Assembly: GCA_003248775.1 (NCBI GenBank)
Contig: QFQX01000008.1
Location: 1 to 64,000, forward strand
Direction: 5' to 3'
Origin: Shinella sp.
GTDB taxonomy: Bacteria; Pseudomonadota; Alphaproteobacteria; Rhizobiales; Rhizobiaceae
Length of the DNA stretch: 64,000 nt
The notes beneath the pieces are model-generated. The model ran no database searches, was not told the DNA's origin, and worked only from the letters and a program-made list of their open reading frames with translations. Below are positions 62,242 through 64,000 of the stretch, piece after piece. The stretch's first letter is position 1. Every line of letters starts with the position of its first letter. Position numbers and translations under genes: made by a program.

Positions 62242-62478
62242 TCAGGACTGGGCCTTCTCGATGAACTTGACCGCGTCGCCGACGGTCAGGATCGAGTCAG
62301 CAGCATCGTCCGGGATCTCGACGCCGAATTCTTCCTCGAAGGCCATGACCAGTTCGACGGTGTCGAGCGAGTCCGCGCCAAGATCGTCGATGAAGCTCGC
62401 GCCTTCAACAACCTTTTCAGCGTCTACGCCGAGATGATCAACAACAATTTTCTTAACGCGTTCTGCGATATCGCTCAT
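62242..62478 (-). CDS. acpP: acyl carrier protein
   Basis: 78 residues, very acidic. The phosphopantetheine Ser37 is in DDLGADSLDTVELVMAFEEEF. The protein carries the growing acyl chain for FabF, FabG and FabD encoded beside it, and is also a lipid A precursor donor. The start MSDIAERVKK is conserved. An in-frame ATG 60 bp upstream (62538) would add a non-homologous tail and is rejected. Confidence 0.97.
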   Translation of the reverse strand: MSDIAERVKKIVVDHLGVDAEKVVEGASFIDDLGADSLDTVELVMAFEEEFGVEIPDDAADSILTVGDAVKFIEKAQS

Positions 62479-62766
62479 GTCGGTTTCCTCGACCTTCTTT
62501 GTCTCAAGGGCGGCCATAATGGCGTCCCTACCCTGCATTTCGTCGATGGCGTCTTTATTCTAGCGCACCGACAAATTTGTTCAGCCCCGTTTTAATCGAG
62601 CCCGCCACGCAATCAAAAGCCTAGCAGTTTCCCTGTAAAACCGGGCGACTGTTCACAGTCATGGCCCGCTTAACACGGTTTAAGTTCCGCGCAAAGCCTG
62701 AAAAATCGCCGTCGCCACTTGGTCAACATACAATTGTGCGTGCCGCCTGACGTTGGCGATGCAACA
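62479..62766. other. region between fabG and acpP
   Basis: 288 bp of non-coding sequence in the reverse-strand cluster, so acpP probably has its own promoter here. It contains the stem GACTGT/ACAGTC (62647-62660) flanked by CGGGC/GCCCG with a 3-base bulge, which could end the fabG transcript. Two AT-richer stretches (around 62560-62600) may hold the -10 region. No small gene was supported. Confidence 0.5.
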
Positions 62767-63504
62767 TCAGATCATCGCCATGCCGCCGTTGACGTGCAAA
62801 GTCTGGCCCGTCATGTAGGCGGCTTCCGACGACGCCAGATAGAGAACGGCGGACGCGACTTCCGCACCCGTTCCCATGCGCTTCATCGGGATCGCTCCCA
62901 TGATCGCATCTTTCTGCTTGTCGTTCAGCTTGCCGGTCATGGCGCTCTCGATAAAGCCCGGAGCAACACAGTTGACCGTCACGTTGCGGGTGGCGATTTC
63001 CTGGGCCAGCGACTTGGTGAAGCCGATCATGCCGGCCTTGGAGGCACAGTAGTTGGCCTGCCCCGGATTGCCGGTGACGCCGACGATCGAGGTGATGTTG
63101 ATGATGCGGCCATAACGGCGGCGCATCATCGGATGGGTCAGTTCGCGCGTCAGGCGGAAGACGGCCGTAAGGTTGACCTCGAGCACGCTGTCCCAATCGG
63201 CATCGCTCATGCGGACGAACAGGCCGTCCTTGGTGATGCCGGCATTGTTGACGAGAATATCGACGCCTTCGAGTTCGGCCTCGGCCTTTTCGCCGAGAGC
63301 CTTGACCTCGTCGCGGTCGGACAGGTTGGCCGGGAAGATCTTGACGCGTTCGCCGAGTTCGGAAGCCAGCGCCTCCAGCTTCTCGACGCGGGTGCCGTGC
63401 AGGCCGACGGTCGCGCCGCGCGCATGCAGCATACGGGCAATCTCTTCGCCGATGCCGCCGGTTGCACCGGTGACGAGTGCCTTGCGGCCGGTCAGGTCAA
63501 ACAT
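62767..63504 (-). CDS. fabG: 3-oxoacyl-ACP reductase FabG
   Basis: 245 residues. Short-chain dehydrogenase: NADP motif TGATGGIGEEIA, NNAGITKDGLF, and the catalytic triad Ser139, Tyr152 and Lys156 in INITSIVGVTGNPGQANYCASKAG. It reduces 3-oxoacyl-ACP. fabD lies immediately upstream (33 bp gap) and acpP downstream. The C-terminal GQTLHVNGGMAMI is the family end. Confidence 0.97.
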   Translation of the reverse strand: MFDLTGRKALVTGATGGIGEEIARMLHARGATVGLHGTRVEKLEALASELGERVKIFPANLSDRDEVKALGEKAEAELEGVDILVNNAGITKDGLFVRMSDADWDSVLEVNLTAVFRLTRELTHPMMRRRYGRIINITSIVGVTGNPGQANYCASKAGMIGFTKSLAQEIATRNVTVNCVAPGFIESAMTGKLNDKQKDAIMGAIPMKRMGTGAEVASAVLYLASSEAAYMTGQTLHVNGGMAMI

Positions 63505-63537
63505 GATGCGAGTTCCTTGTTCTGATGGTTCCGGATG

Positions 63538-64000
63538 TCAGCCGAGGAGAGCCGCAATCGCGGCACCGATATCGGCCGGCGTATTGACGGCTACGCCCGT
63601 GACATTCTTGTCGATGCGGCGGGCAAGTCCCGTCAGGACCTTGCCCGAACCCAATTCATAAAGCGTCGTGATGCCATTCTTGCCGAACCATTCGACCGTT
63701 TCCCGCCAACGGACCTGGCCGGTGACCTGCTCGACGAGCAGCGCGGCGATCTCGGTGGCATCGGTTACGGGAGCTGCGCGCACGTTGGCGATCAACGGCA
63801 CGACGGGGTTCTTCTTTTCAACGCCGGCAAGCGCCTCGCGCATGGCCTCCGCGGCTGGCGCCATGAGAGCCGAATGGAAGGGTGCGGAAACCGGCAGCAT
63901 GATGGCGCGCTTGGCGCCCTTTTCGCTGGCAAGTGCCGCCGCCTTTTCAACGGCAGCCCTGGCGCCGGAAATAACAAGCTGGCCGCCGCCGTTGTCGTTG
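63538..64000 (-). CDS. fabD: malonyl-CoA:ACP transacylase, C-terminal part (cut by window edge)
   Basis: Only the last 153 codons are inside the window; the gene continues beyond base 64000. The readable part begins NDNGGGQLVISGARAA, as in FabD, and includes MLPVSAPFHSALMAPAA with the catalytic His. The family's active-site Ser (GHSLGE motif) lies outside the window. It loads malonyl groups onto AcpP. First gene of the fatty-acid cluster, 33 bp before fabG. Confidence 0.93.
   Translation of the reverse strand, partial: NDNGGGQLVISGARAAVEKAAALASEKGAKRAIMLPVSAPFHSALMAPAAEAMREALAGVEKKNPVVPLIANVRAAPVTDATEIAALLVEQVTGQVRWRETVEWFGKNGITTLYELGSGKVLTGLARRIDKNVTGVAVNTPADIGAAIAALLG

Noticed and set aside
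62479..62538. 20-residue N-terminal extension of AcpP
   Set aside because: Acyl carrier proteins start near MSDI-; the extension is non-homologous and the internal start is the conserved one.

Overview
The window is about 64 kb of GC-rich, densely packed chromosomal DNA from an alphaproteobacterium, most likely Rhizobiales and probably Rhizobiaceae. The evidence is a CcrM-type GANTC methyltransferase, an alphaproteobacterial SMC, a DciA/DUF721 protein, a DUF1127 protein, two exact copies of the BioR operator TTATCTATAA around bioY, and the gene orders lptF-lptG-lptD-surA-pdxA-rsmA and fabD-fabG-acpP-fabF-mltG-yicC-gmk. No phage, insertion sequence, CRISPR array or rRNA operon was seen. It reads as core chromosome with small accessory modules.

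Layout. 1-9.7 kb: tRNA-Gln(TTG), a cupin/metallo-hydrolase pair, two membrane proteins (one DUF1499), pyruvate phosphate dikinase, a LysR regulator divergent from a DUF1127 protein, a Tat-exported VOC protein and an Ivy-like lysozyme inhibitor. 9.7-17 kb: smc, a DsbA-like thioredoxin, dciA, a two-gene operon of very small membrane proteins, mutY and a HAD phosphatase. 17-25.5 kb is the regulatory and accessory stretch: a frameshifted marR before an alcohol dehydrogenase, ccrM, a bioY/DUF1284 pair with BioR boxes and a neighbouring GntR gene (candidate bioR), a NIPSNAP/ABM monooxygenase operon divergent from an ArsR-type regulator, and an SMR efflux pump with its TetR repressor and a 13-bp-arm operator. 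25.5-47 kb: HAD phosphatase, lipid kinase, lipoprotein, threonine synthase, M16 peptidase, GNAT, a membrane GGDEF-EAL protein, AlgH, an orphan DsbD N-domain protein, peroxiredoxin, ndk, AraC, PEBP, GST, DinB, a degenerate GGDEF protein, ABC-F ATPase, polysaccharide deacetylase, MFS permease and an HdeD-protease fusion. 47-58 kb: holC, pepA, a PAP2 lipid phosphatase and the LPS export and outer-membrane assembly operon ending in pdxA and rsmA. 58-64 kb, reverse strand: the fatty-acid cluster fabD (cut by the window edge), fabG, acpP, fabF, followed by mltG, yicC and gmk.

The main links between genes are these. LPS export (lptFGD), OMP folding (surA) and a lipid phosphatase lie together and face the fatty-acid operon. 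Biotin uptake (bioY) appears to be under BioR control, and biotin is the acetyl-CoA carboxylase cofactor for that same fatty-acid pathway. Start codons were assigned from Shine-Dalgarno position and 1-4 bp overlaps with upstream genes, and several are GTG or TTG. All functional calls rest on motifs read by eye, not on database searches.
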